Assembly: GCA_009780825.1 (NCBI GenBank)
Contig: WQZH01000003.1
Span: forward strand, 62,001-126,000
Direction: 5' to 3'
Origin: Desulfobulbus sp.
GTDB taxonomy: Bacteria; Desulfobacterota; Desulfobulbia; Desulfobulbales; Desulfobulbaceae
Length of the DNA: 64,000 nucleotides
This document shows positions 1 to 7,662 of this stretch, in pieces. The notes under the pieces are model-generated. The model was not told the DNA's origin, ran no database searches, and saw only the letters and a list, made by a program, of their open reading frames with translations. A program made the position numbers and the translations under genes. Positions within the stretch are counted from its first letter, which is position 1, and each line of letters begins with the position of its first letter.

Positions 1-220
1 TGATGTTCCTGCTGCCAAGCCGTACGGACAAGGGAGCGCCGCCGCCCGGAGGATCGCCCATCAGCAACGTGGTTGATGCGGTTAGAGCCGCCAACCTCTT
101 GGGAGCAGGGTTTTTCAGGGAACGTAACGTTTTTTCAAGGAACGCCTTCCTTTTGTTCCAATTCCGGCTATCATGGATGCACGAATCTTGCCCAGAACTT
201 TTTTCCCGTGAATACAGGCC
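1..220. other. Window edge, no supported gene
   Basis: The first three bases form TGA, so they could be the stop codon of a gene lying upstream, but nothing more can be said. The two short forward ORFs here overlap each other and the following kinase and have no recognisable protein character. I see no convincing terminator or promoter. Confidence 0.3.
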
Positions 221-1087
221 ATGCAAAAAGGTGTTTTCCTCGGGTTGGTGACAGCCGATACCGTCTATTATGTGCCCCAGCATCTCCAACCCAACCAGAA
301 AGTCAAGGCTGAGCGGCAGTTGGCCTATGCCGGAGGGCCAGCGGCCAATGCCGCCGTCACCTTCGCCGCCTTCGGCAACGAGGCCTCGCTGATCACCAGC
401 CTTGGGCAGCATCCCCTGGCGCACCTCGCCAAAGTTGACCTTGCCGACCATAAAGTGCGTCTGATCGACAGCACAGATCGACCTCGCCGACCACCCATCC
501 TGGCCGCCGTCATTGTCGATCTGTCCAATGGCGAACGCAGCGTCGTGTATTCCAATACCGATTCCCGCAAGCTCCGCCGCGACTGCATCAACGAAACCAC
601 CTTGGAGGATGCCGACATTCTCATGCTCGACGGCTTTTACTTGCTGCAGGCGGTGCAGATGGCCACCTGGGCCAAGGCGAGGCGCATTCCGGTGGTGCTC
701 GATGGAGGCAGTTGGAAAGAGGGGCTGGAAACCTTATTGCCTCTGGTTGATTACGTCATCTGCTCCGACGCCTTTCATCCGCCAGGCGCCACCGGCATCG
801 AGGGCACGGTTGCCAGCCTACGCGGTTACGGCATTGAGCATATCGCCATCACGAAAGATGGCGATCCGATTATCGCCCATACCGGCGGCGAGTTGTGCGA
901 GGTGCCGGTGATGGCGGTCAAGGTCGTGGATACGTTGGGCGCCGGCGATATTTTTCATGGCGCTTTCTGCCATTATATCTTGGAAAACGATTTTCTCATC
1001 AGTATCGAGCGCGCGAGCGAGGTGGCCAGTTTGGCCTGTACTTCGCTGGGTACCCGGGCGTGGATTGAGCAGGAGAAATTCATCTGA
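221..1087 (+). CDS. PfkB-family carbohydrate kinase
   Basis: This is a 288-residue ribokinase/PfkB-fold kinase that should transfer phosphate from ATP to a hydroxyl of a sugar or related small molecule in the cytoplasm. Visible are the glycine-rich substrate motif near residue 38 (YAGGPAANAAVTFAAFG) and the C-terminal ATP/anion-hole signature DTLGAGDIFHGAF near residue 238, whose Asp is the catalytic base. The length is slightly short for the family (about 300). The start ATG follows a weak AGG. No sugar-pathway genes flank it, so the substrate cannot be named. It is convergent with the DUF2971 gene, leaving only 27 bases between them. Confidence 0.85.
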   Translation: MQKGVFLGLVTADTVYYVPQHLQPNQKVKAERQLAYAGGPAANAAVTFAAFGNEASLITSLGQHPLAHLAKVDLADHKVRLIDSTDRPRRPPILAAVIVDLSNGERSVVYSNTDSRKLRRDCINETTLEDADILMLDGFYLLQAVQMATWAKARRIPVVLDGGSWKEGLETLLPLVDYVICSDAFHPPGATGIEGTVASLRGYGIEHIAITKDGDPIIAHTGGELCEVPVMAVKVVDTLGAGDIFHGAFCHYILENDFLISIERASEVASLACTSLGTRAWIEQEKFI

Positions 1088-1114
1088 CCGCTACGGGTTT
1101 CCTCTGGTTTCTCT

Positions 1115-1999
1115 CTACCGTTGCCGGAACGGGATTTGGCAGTAATCAATGCCACGGTGCGGCACAATGCCATGCTGTTCCAGGAACATCTTAAGTGAAT
1201 TCATCGAGATATTGATGTTGGCCGTGGGGCCCAGGAACAGGTGGTCCATGGCCAGCGGCTGGCCGTCCAGGCTGAGGTCGAATTCGATGTAGGGCACCAG
1301 CATGGCGTGCCCTTCGCGGAACAGAATGGGTGATTCGGCGGTATTGGCGAACACCGGAGAGACGATGCGCCATTCCTTCTCTTCTCGGAACGACGGGTGC
1401 TTGAGAATGGCCGCGATCCGGAGCAGGTCGGTTTCCATGGCGGAGAAGGCCGATCGATACAAGGCGCTCCGCTCTCCCGCCGGACCATCATCGCCGCGCA
1501 GCCCGGCAATCAATTGTTCAACCGCATCGATCACCTGGCGGATCAGGACCCGTTGCCGTGCCGGTTCGTAGATGCACTTGCCGACCATGAACCGCTGACG
1601 CTGCGCGCAGCGCAGGATGTATTCGGGAGAAAACCCCAGACTGACCCCCTTGCCCGGAGTGCTGTATCCCCGCCATTGGCTCAACAAATTGCCGTGGGAA
1701 CGAAAGGAGGCGCCGAACAGCATGCGGCCGTTGGCGATCCGGTGCGTCACCCAGTCGACGAATACGGACAGCGGGCCGGAGTCGGTGTGGCCGCTGTCGA
1801 TCCGTTCGTGCACTGCGGCGGCAATCAGATCGGCTGTGTGGCGCAGTTCGGCGGAATCATTCATGTAGCGGATGTCGCTGGCCCAGAGAGTCCGGCTTTT
1901 GACAATGCCGAGCAGGCCGCTGAACGTGGTGTAGTGGTAGAGGGTGCCTTGCGGAATGTCGTCGTACAGTTCCCTGGTTAAGGTCTCGATTTCCTTCAT
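1115..1999 (-). CDS. DUF2971 family protein
   Basis: A 294-residue protein of the DUF2971 family, whose biochemical role is not established. The family hallmarks are the N-terminal LYHYTTFSGLLGIVKSRTLWAS segment, the YMNDSAEL motif and a central SFRSHGNLLSQWRGYS block (Ser-x-x-Trp-x-x-Tyr). I chose the ATG at 1999 rather than the longer ORF start because GAGGAGAG sits seven bases upstream and the longer N terminus is Pro/Ala-rich filler. DUF2971 genes are scattered through accessory regions of many bacteria, and some are near phage-defence genes, but nothing around this copy supports that role. It is divergent from the alcohol dehydrogenase gene. Confidence 0.8.
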   Translation of the reverse strand: MKEIETLTRELYDDIPQGTLYHYTTFSGLLGIVKSRTLWASDIRYMNDSAELRHTADLIAAAVHERIDSGHTDSGPLSVFVDWVTHRIANGRMLFGASFRSHGNLLSQWRGYSTPGKGVSLGFSPEYILRCAQRQRFMVGKCIYEPARQRVLIRQVIDAVEQLIAGLRGDDGPAGERSALYRSAFSAMETDLLRIAAILKHPSFREEKEWRIVSPVFANTAESPILFREGHAMLVPYIEFDLSLDGQPLAMDHLFLGPTANINISMNSLKMFLEQHGIVPHRGIDYCQIPFRQR

Positions 2000-2201
2000 C
2001 GCTCTCCTCGGAGCCGGCGCGGCCGGGTGGACGACCCTGCCGAAGACCGACATCATTCTTGAGATTTCGGCCGTTATCTGGTATAAATAATACGTTTATT
2101 TGTTTTCGCCTCCGGCGTTGGCACGGCGGTCGTGTCGGCCGTGTCCTCCGACCTTGTGCCCCACCGGTCACCCCGTATCTCTTCACCTGGTACCATATCC
2201 G

Positions 2202-3269
2202 ATGTACAGAAATTTCAAAATAGTCCCCAATATTGTTTTTGGCCGAGGTTGTTTCAATCAACTGGGCGATATCCTTAAACTCAAACGAGCGGCGTCCGAT
2301 GCCTGGATAGTGTTTGTGCTCGATGACGTGTTCAAGGGCCGGCCGCTCGAAGGCCGCCTGCCGCTGGAGCAAGGCGACATGCTGCTGCCGGTCAATGTCG
2401 ACGATGAGCCCAAGACCGGCTACATCGACCAACTGGTCGCCCAAATCCGAGCCTATAGTCCGCGCAAGCCGGACGGCATCATCGCCATCGGCGGCGGCTC
2501 GACCATGGATATTGCCAAGGCAATTTCACTGATGCTCAACAACCCCGGATCGACAGCCGATTATCAGGGATGGGATCTGATCAAGAATCCGGCGGTGTAT
2601 CATGCGGCCGTGCCGACCCTGGCAGGCACCGGCGCCGAGATTTCCCGCACCACCGTACTCACCGGTCCGGTCAAGAAACTGGGCATCAATTCGGACTACA
2701 CCCTCTTCGATCAGGTCGTGCTCGACCCCGAATTGCTGGTCGGGGTGCCCAAGGATCAGTGGTTCTATACCGGGATGGACTGCTATATCCACGATGTCGA
2801 ATCCCTCAACGGCACCTATCTGAACGAGTTCAGCCGGGCGTATGGAGAGAAATCCATCGAGCTCTGCCGTCAGGTCTTCCTCGAAGATTGTCCGAGCAAA
2901 GACGACAAGTTGATGATGGCCTCCTACTTTGGCGGCATGTCCATCGCCTATTCCCAGGTCGGCGCCTGCCATGCCCTTGCCTACGGATTATCCTTCGTTC
3001 TCGGCACCCACCACGGCATTGGCTGCTGCATCACCTTCGACCAGCTGGAGGATGTCTACCCGGAAGGGGTGAAGGAGTTTCGCCGGATGATGGAGAAGCA
3101 CGACATCCATCTGCCGCGCAACCTGACCGCTCATCTCGATGAGCAGGCGATGGACACCATGGTCAATGTGGCTCTGGGCTTGACGCCTCTCTGGGAGAAT
3201 TGCTTCGGCAAGGATTGGCAGCAGGTCATGACCAAGGACCGGCTGCTGGAGCTTTACCGCAAGATGTAA
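2202..3269 (+). CDS. kdnB: Iron-containing alcohol dehydrogenase, KdnB-like
   Basis: A 355-residue group III iron-dependent alcohol dehydrogenase. It starts MYRNFKIVPNIVFGRG, has the NAD-binding GGGSTMDIAKA motif near residue 98, and the metal ligands Asp and His in GMDCYIHDVES plus His in GACHALAYG and GTHHGIG. The overall pattern resembles KdnB, the oxidase that converts Kdo C8 to the aldehyde before transamination by KdnA to 8-amino-Kdo for lipopolysaccharide. That assignment rests on recalled similarity. No kdnA-like aminotransferase is adjacent, so a general alcohol/aldehyde role remains possible. The ATG at 2202 matches the family N terminus; the longer ORF start adds a Pro/Ser-rich leader. 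Confidence 0.7.
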   Translation: MYRNFKIVPNIVFGRGCFNQLGDILKLKRAASDAWIVFVLDDVFKGRPLEGRLPLEQGDMLLPVNVDDEPKTGYIDQLVAQIRAYSPRKPDGIIAIGGGSTMDIAKAISLMLNNPGSTADYQGWDLIKNPAVYHAAVPTLAGTGAEISRTTVLTGPVKKLGINSDYTLFDQVVLDPELLVGVPKDQWFYTGMDCYIHDVESLNGTYLNEFSRAYGEKSIELCRQVFLEDCPSKDDKLMMASYFGGMSIAYSQVGACHALAYGLSFVLGTHHGIGCCITFDQLEDVYPEGVKEFRRMMEKHDIHLPRNLTAHLDEQAMDTMVNVALGLTPLWENCFGKDWQQVMTKDRLLELYRKM

Positions 3270-3295
3270 CGGCTCCATCGGCCAGAACACGTGAA

Positions 3296-3322
3296 CCGGC
3301 GCCAGGGGACAGGTGGCGCCGG
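3296..3322 (+). terminator. Hairpin after kdnB-like gene
   Basis: CCGGCGCC and GGCGCCGG form a perfect 8-bp stem around an 11-base loop, 26 bases after the stop codon. There is no T run directly after it, so it may act as an mRNA 3' stabiliser or a weak terminator. Confidence 0.35.
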
Positions 3323-3538
3323 CCAGCCGCAACCTCGTCCGTTTGGTCCTGTTGGTGACCGTAACGGGCGGGGTTGTTTTTTGTGGGCTGTGCGCTTGTT
3401 GCCGCGGGCGGACTGATCGTTGTGCATGGCTCCCCGCGATGGGATAGACGCGGAAGGAGCCTGAACGGCCAGATGTTGCTCTCCGCCGGGATGTGCCGGC
3501 GGGCGGTGGGAGGCACCAGAAAAAGGAGGTAGCTTGCC

Positions 3539-4933
3539 TTGGCAAAAAGGGCGACAAGATCGGCGGCATCCGCCCCCTCCCTGTATGCGCTGCCCAATAT
3601 CCGCCTGTTCATCGCCTTTCGCGTTCTGTTCAACGCTAGGTTCTATTACCCTGTCTTTACTGTTCTTTTTCTTGATTACGGTTTGAGCCTGGAGCAATTT
3701 GCCGTGCTCAACACCGTTTGGGCCGTCACCATCGTGCTGGCCGAGGTTCCATCCGGCGTCTTGGCCGATCTTTTGGGAAGACGATTGCTGCTGATCGCCA
3801 CCTCCCTGCTGATGGTCGCTGAAATGGCGCTCATCACCTTCGTGCCGCTGGGAAACTCCCGGATCGTTTTCTGGGCCTTTCTGGGCAACAGGGTGCTCAG
3901 CGGCCTGGCTGAGGCCATGGCCAGCGGCGCCGATGAAGCGCTGGCGTACGATACCCTGGCCGCGCATGGCCAGGCCGACGCCTGGCCCGAGGTGCTGGAG
4001 GCGCAGATGCGTATCCAGAGTGGTGGCTACATCTTCGCGATGACCGTCGGGGCGCTGGTTTATGACCCCGGAATTGTCAACCGGGTGCTTGGCTGGTTGT
4101 CCTTTGGCACCGTTGTCACGCTACGGGACACCATGCGGTATCCCCTTTTTTTGACCCTGCTGTTTGGGCTGCTGGCGTTTGCGGTTACCTTGAAGATGCG
4201 GGATCCCCAAGGGATCGCAGGGCGATCCGAGCAACGAACCGCGGCGGCCACCTTGCGGGACGGGTTGTATCTGATGTTCCGGGCAGGCAGGTGGATCTTG
4301 GCCACCCCCATGGTCCTCGCCGTGGTGCTTTTTGCCATGGTCTTCGATCACACCTTGCGGATGATCGCCACCTTGGCCAGCGAATACTACCGATTGATCG
4401 GTTTGCCCGAGTCCAGTTTCGGTTTGCTGGGCTCAGCGGCGGCGGTGTTCGGTCTGTTTGTTCCCCGGTTGGCCCGGATCATGACGGAGCGCCTGCCGCC
4501 ATGGGGCAACGGTCTGACGCTTGGCCTCCTTTCGTTGGCGGCCTTGCTGCTTCTTCCTCTCTTCATCCCATATTTCGGGGCGATACCCATTATGCTGGTC
4601 TTCGTGGCGCTGACCATGACCAGCTATTTCACCAGCCACTACCTCAATGCCTGTGCCGATTCGCAGCAACGGGCCACGGTGCTGAGCTTCAAGGGGCTCG
4701 TGTTCAACATTGCCTACAGCGGCATCGGCCTGGCGTACGCCGGCGTGATTCAATTGTTGAAGCAGACCCAGGCCGGTGTCCATCCTGGCTGGTCGCCGGA
4801 GCACACCGCTGATCAGGCGTTCATGGCCGCGATGGGATATTTTCCCTGGTATATGATCGCCGGGCTGGCGCTCGTTTCTCTCTGCTGTCTTCCCCGGCTG
4901 ATCCGCGAGCGCTCCCGAACCCGGCGCGACTGA
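3539..4933 (+). CDS. MFS transporter
   Basis: A 464-residue integral membrane protein with about twelve predicted hydrophobic segments and the major facilitator loop 2-3 signature (GVLADLLGRRLLL) near residue 75. It should be a secondary transporter in the inner membrane; the substrate is unknown. The start is TTG, supported by AGGAGGT eight bases upstream. An unusually long, hydrophilic central loop (after GRSEQRTAAATLRDG) separates the two six-helix halves, as is normal in the superfamily. No adjacent pathway gene indicates a cargo; a hairpin with a T-rich tail follows the gene. Confidence 0.8.
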   Translation: MAKRATRSAASAPSLYALPNIRLFIAFRVLFNARFYYPVFTVLFLDYGLSLEQFAVLNTVWAVTIVLAEVPSGVLADLLGRRLLLIATSLLMVAEMALITFVPLGNSRIVFWAFLGNRVLSGLAEAMASGADEALAYDTLAAHGQADAWPEVLEAQMRIQSGGYIFAMTVGALVYDPGIVNRVLGWLSFGTVVTLRDTMRYPLFLTLLFGLLAFAVTLKMRDPQGIAGRSEQRTAAATLRDGLYLMFRAGRWILATPMVLAVVLFAMVFDHTLRMIATLASEYYRLIGLPESSFGLLGSAAAVFGLFVPRLARIMTERLPPWGNGLTLGLLSLAALLLLPLFIPYFGAIPIMLVFVALTMTSYFTSHYLNACADSQQRATVLSFKGLVFNIAYSGIGLAYAGVIQLLKQTQAGVHPGWSPEHTADQAFMAAMGYFPWYMIAGLALVSLCCLPRLIRERSRTRRD

Positions 4934-4952
4934 AGCGGTGCTGCGACCACAC

Positions 4953-4980
4953 GCCCAGCCGCTGGGCTTTCTCTTTTCTC
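4953..4980 (+). terminator. Rho-independent terminator after MFS gene
   Basis: GCCCAG-CCG-CTGGGC is a GC-rich six-base stem followed by TTTCTCTTTTCTC, 20 bases after the MFS stop codon. Confidence 0.65.
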
Positions 4981-5414
4981 ATCCCCGGTTGTGCAGGAAC
5001 GACCGCAGCGATGCAGCCGATGAACGTGACGCGACGATCACCCGGGGGTTAGGACATCAAGAACATCACCTTGAAACAACAGAAAAATTGATTGCCGTGC
5101 ATAATTGCACTGATACATTTTGCCCCATTGCCGCGAACAGGAGTATTTTTTGCAAGAAAAATGCATTTCCATCAAATTGATGATTGGTAATCGTTTTCTT
5201 TTTTTGAAAAAGTCCTGTACATAAATAAGTGTTGGAGTGTTCCCGGAGCGATCCGGGCACTGGCAGTCAGTGGGTGCAGGTGTTCTACCTTCTGTGGGGG
5301 GATGGAGACGGCGGATGCATTCCAGGAAGGTGGGCCATACCGGTCCGTGAAGTTTTGGTGCGGACAGGCATGAGCTCGTGGCACAAGGCATTATGTTGAA
5401 AGGAGGTAATGAGG
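4981..5414 (+). promoter_or_regulatory. acs leader region with two palindromes
   Basis: This stretch of about 430 bases before acs has no supported gene. It turns AT-rich between 5080 and 5230. Two near-perfect palindromes stand out: GTGCATAATTGCAC (5097-5110) and CATCAAATTGATG (5170-5182). They could be operator half-site pairs for control of acetate activation, but I cannot assign a regulator and see no convincing -35/-10 pair. The Shine-Dalgarno AGGAGG is at 5401-5406. Confidence 0.4.
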
Positions 5415-7400
5415 ATGAGTGCAATGGAAGACAAGATCACCAGTTTATTAGCCGAGAACAGGGTGTTCCAACCGCCGGAAAAAGGACGTGAACAGGCCTG
5501 GGTCAAGTCGATGGACGAGTATAACAAGGTGTATGCTCATTCCATGGAAGACCCCGAGGGCTTTTGGGCTAAACGGGCGGAAGAACTGGTTACCTGGGAG
5601 AAAAAGTGGGACAGAGTGCTGGAATACGATTTTTCGGTCCCCGAGGTCAAATGGTTCCAGGGCGGCAAGCTCAATGTCTCCGTCAACTGTCTGGACCGCC
5701 ATCTTACCGATGGGCGGCGCGACAAGACCGCCATCATCTGGCAAGGCGAGCCGGAAGAGGATGTCCGGATCTATACCTATCAGACGTTGCACGAGGAAGT
5801 CTGCCGGTTCGCCAATGTGCTCAAGAAAAAGGGTGTGAAAAAGGGTGATCGGGTCACCGTCTATCTGCCCATGATTCCTGAACTGGCCATTTCGCTTCTG
5901 GCCTGCGCCCGGCTCGGCGCGGTACATTCGGTGGTATTTGGCGGATTTTCCGCTGTGGCTCTCCAGAGCCGGATCGAGGACTGTCAGGCCAAAGTGTTGA
6001 TCACGGCTGATGCCGTTTTGCGCGGTGGCAAGGCCATTCCCTTGAAAGCCAACGCCGACGAGGCCATGGCCGCCTGCCCCAGTGTCGAGACCTGTCTGGT
6101 CGTCCGCCGGGCCGGCATCGACATCGAGATGCAGGCCGGACGCGACTGCTGGTGGCACGAGGAGGTGAACGCCGCCTCCATTGCCTCGTTCTGCGAGCCC
6201 GAACCAATGGAGGCCGAAGACATGCTCTTCATCCTCTACACCTCCGGCTCCACCGGCAAGCCCAAGGGTGTGGTCCACACCACCGGCGGGTATCTGACCT
6301 ATGCCATGCACACCACGCAGTGGGTGTTCGATCTGAAAGACGACGATCTACACTGGTGCACCGCCGATCTCGGCTGGATCACCGGGCACAGCTACATCCT
6401 CTACGGGCCGCTGGGACTGGGCGCCACGACGCTCATGTTTGAAGGCGTGCCCAACTATCCTGGCCCGGATCGTTTCTGGAAAATTGTCGAAAAATTCAAG
6501 GTCACCATCTTCTACACCGCGCCGACCGCCATCCGGGCGCTCATGCGGGAAGGCATTGAGCCGACCCAGAAGTGGGATATGACCAGTCTGCGTATCCTCG
6601 GGTCGGTAGGTGAACCGATCAACCCCGAGGCGTGGATGTGGTACCATATCAATGTCGGCAAGGAAAAACTGCCGATCGTCGATACCTGGTGGCAGACGGA
6701 AACCGGCGGCATCATGATTTCGCCGTTGCCGTATGCGACGTCGCTCAAACCCGGTTCCGCCACCTTGCCCCTGCCCGGCGTCGATGCGGCCATCTACAAC
6801 GAGGAAGGCAAGGAAGCCGCTTCTAACGAAGGCGGGCATCTGGTCATCCGCAAGCCGTGGCCAGGTATGCTCCGGGGCGTCTTCGGCGATCCGGGGCGGT
6901 ATAAAAAGGGGTATTTCAGCCGGTATCCGGACACGTACGACCCGGAGGACGGTGCCCGCCGGGACGAAGACGGTTATTTCTGGATCATGGGTCGGCTCGA
7001 CGATGTCATCAATGTTTCCGGGCATCGCCTCGGGACGGCGGAGATCGAGTCCGCCCTGGTGACCCATGAGGCCGTGGCCGAGGCTGCTGCGGTCGGCATG
7101 CCGCATCCGATCAAGGGGCAGGCGGTCTTCGCCTTTGTCACCTTGATGTCCTGGGCGGAGGAGAGCGAAGAACTGCGGGCCGAGCTGCGCCAGCATGTGC
7201 GCAAGGAAATCGGGCCCATCGCCACCCCCGACGCCATCCTGTGGGCGCCGGGATTGCCCAAGACCCGGTCGGGCAAGATCATGCGGCGCATTCTACGTAA
7301 AATCGCGGCCAACGATTTCGCCAACTTCGGCGACACCTCGACCCTGGCCGATCCGACCGTGGTCGAACAGTTGGTCGAAACCAAAAAGCAGATGGGATGA
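5415..7400 (+). CDS. acs: Acetyl-CoA synthetase, AMP-forming
   Basis: A 661-residue cytoplasmic enzyme that activates acetate with ATP and CoA to acetyl-CoA through acetyl-AMP. The P-loop-like motif [18 protein letters not shown] is near residue 275, the [10 protein letters not shown] motif near residue 425, and the C-terminal [11 protein letters not shown] near residue 617 holds the lysine that is acetylated by Pat-type enzymes to switch the protein off. Length is typical for Acs (about 650). Three in-frame ATGs lie at 5409, 5415 and 5424; the AGGAGG at 5401-5406 gives best spacing to 5415. The gene is monocistronic, with a long hairpin downstream. In a sulfate reducer it could serve acetate assimilation or scavenging. 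Confidence 0.95.
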   Translation: MSAMEDKITSLLAENRVFQPPEKGREQAWVKSMDEYNKVYAHSMEDPEGFWAKRAEELVTWEKKWDRVLEYDFSVPEVKWFQGGKLNVSVNCLDRHLTDGRRDKTAIIWQGEPEEDVRIYTYQTLHEEVCRFANVLKKKGVKKGDRVTVYLPMIPELAISLLACARLGAVHSVVFGGFSAVALQSRIEDCQAKVLITADAVLRGGKAIPLKANADEAMAACPSVETCLVVRRAGIDIEMQAGRDCWWHEEVNAASIASFCEPEPMEAEDMLFILYTSGSTGKPKGVVHTTGGYLTYAMHTTQWVFDLKDDDLHWCTADLGWITGHSYILYGPLGLGATTLMFEGVPNYPGPDRFWKIVEKFKVTIFYTAPTAIRALMREGIEPTQKWDMTSLRILGSVGEPINPEAWMWYHINVGKEKLPIVDTWWQTETGGIMISPLPYATSLKPGSATLPLPGVDAAIYNEEGKEAASNEGGHLVIRKPWPGMLRGVFGDPGRYKKGYFSRYPDTYDPEDGARRDEDGYFWIMGRLDDVINVSGHRLGTAEIESALVTHEAVAEAAAVGMPHPIKGQAVFAFVTLMSWAEESEELRAELRQHVRKEIGPIATPDAILWAPGLPKTRSGKIMRRILRKIAANDFANFGDTSTLADPTVVEQLVETKKQMG

Positions 7401-7458
7401 TTCGGTCGATTGACCTGCATACCGCCGCGTGACCCGAAGCGGCCACGCTCCACCCACC

Positions 7459-7495
7459 CCCGACAGGCAGAATGTCCGGCATTTTGCCTGTCGGG
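7459..7495 (+). terminator. Long hairpin after acs
   Basis: CCCGACAGGCA pairs with TGCCTGTCGGG, and the interior AATG/CATT pairs extend the stem around a TCCGG loop. There is no T run directly behind, so terminator function is likely but not certain. Confidence 0.5.
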
Positions 7496-7662
7496 TCCTC
7501 AACCTGCAGCCTGCCGTTTTTCCTTTGCAATGTTTCATTTCATGGTATCATGAGCGACCTTGCGGCGAGGGCGTCTGCTTCCTCGCCGCTGTTCACGCCT
7601 GGCCGATGGCTTCAATGGGGCCAGGAGCCCCCTCTTAGAACAATCAACGCTCTGACGATGCA

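Noticed and set aside
3-312. Two overlapping short ORFs at the window start
   Set aside because: No family features and both conflict with the PfkB gene start.
5170-5182. Reading CATCAAATTGATG as an FNR/CRP site
   Set aside because: FNR sites read TTGAT-N4-ATCAA; here the half-sites are in the opposite order with one-base spacing.
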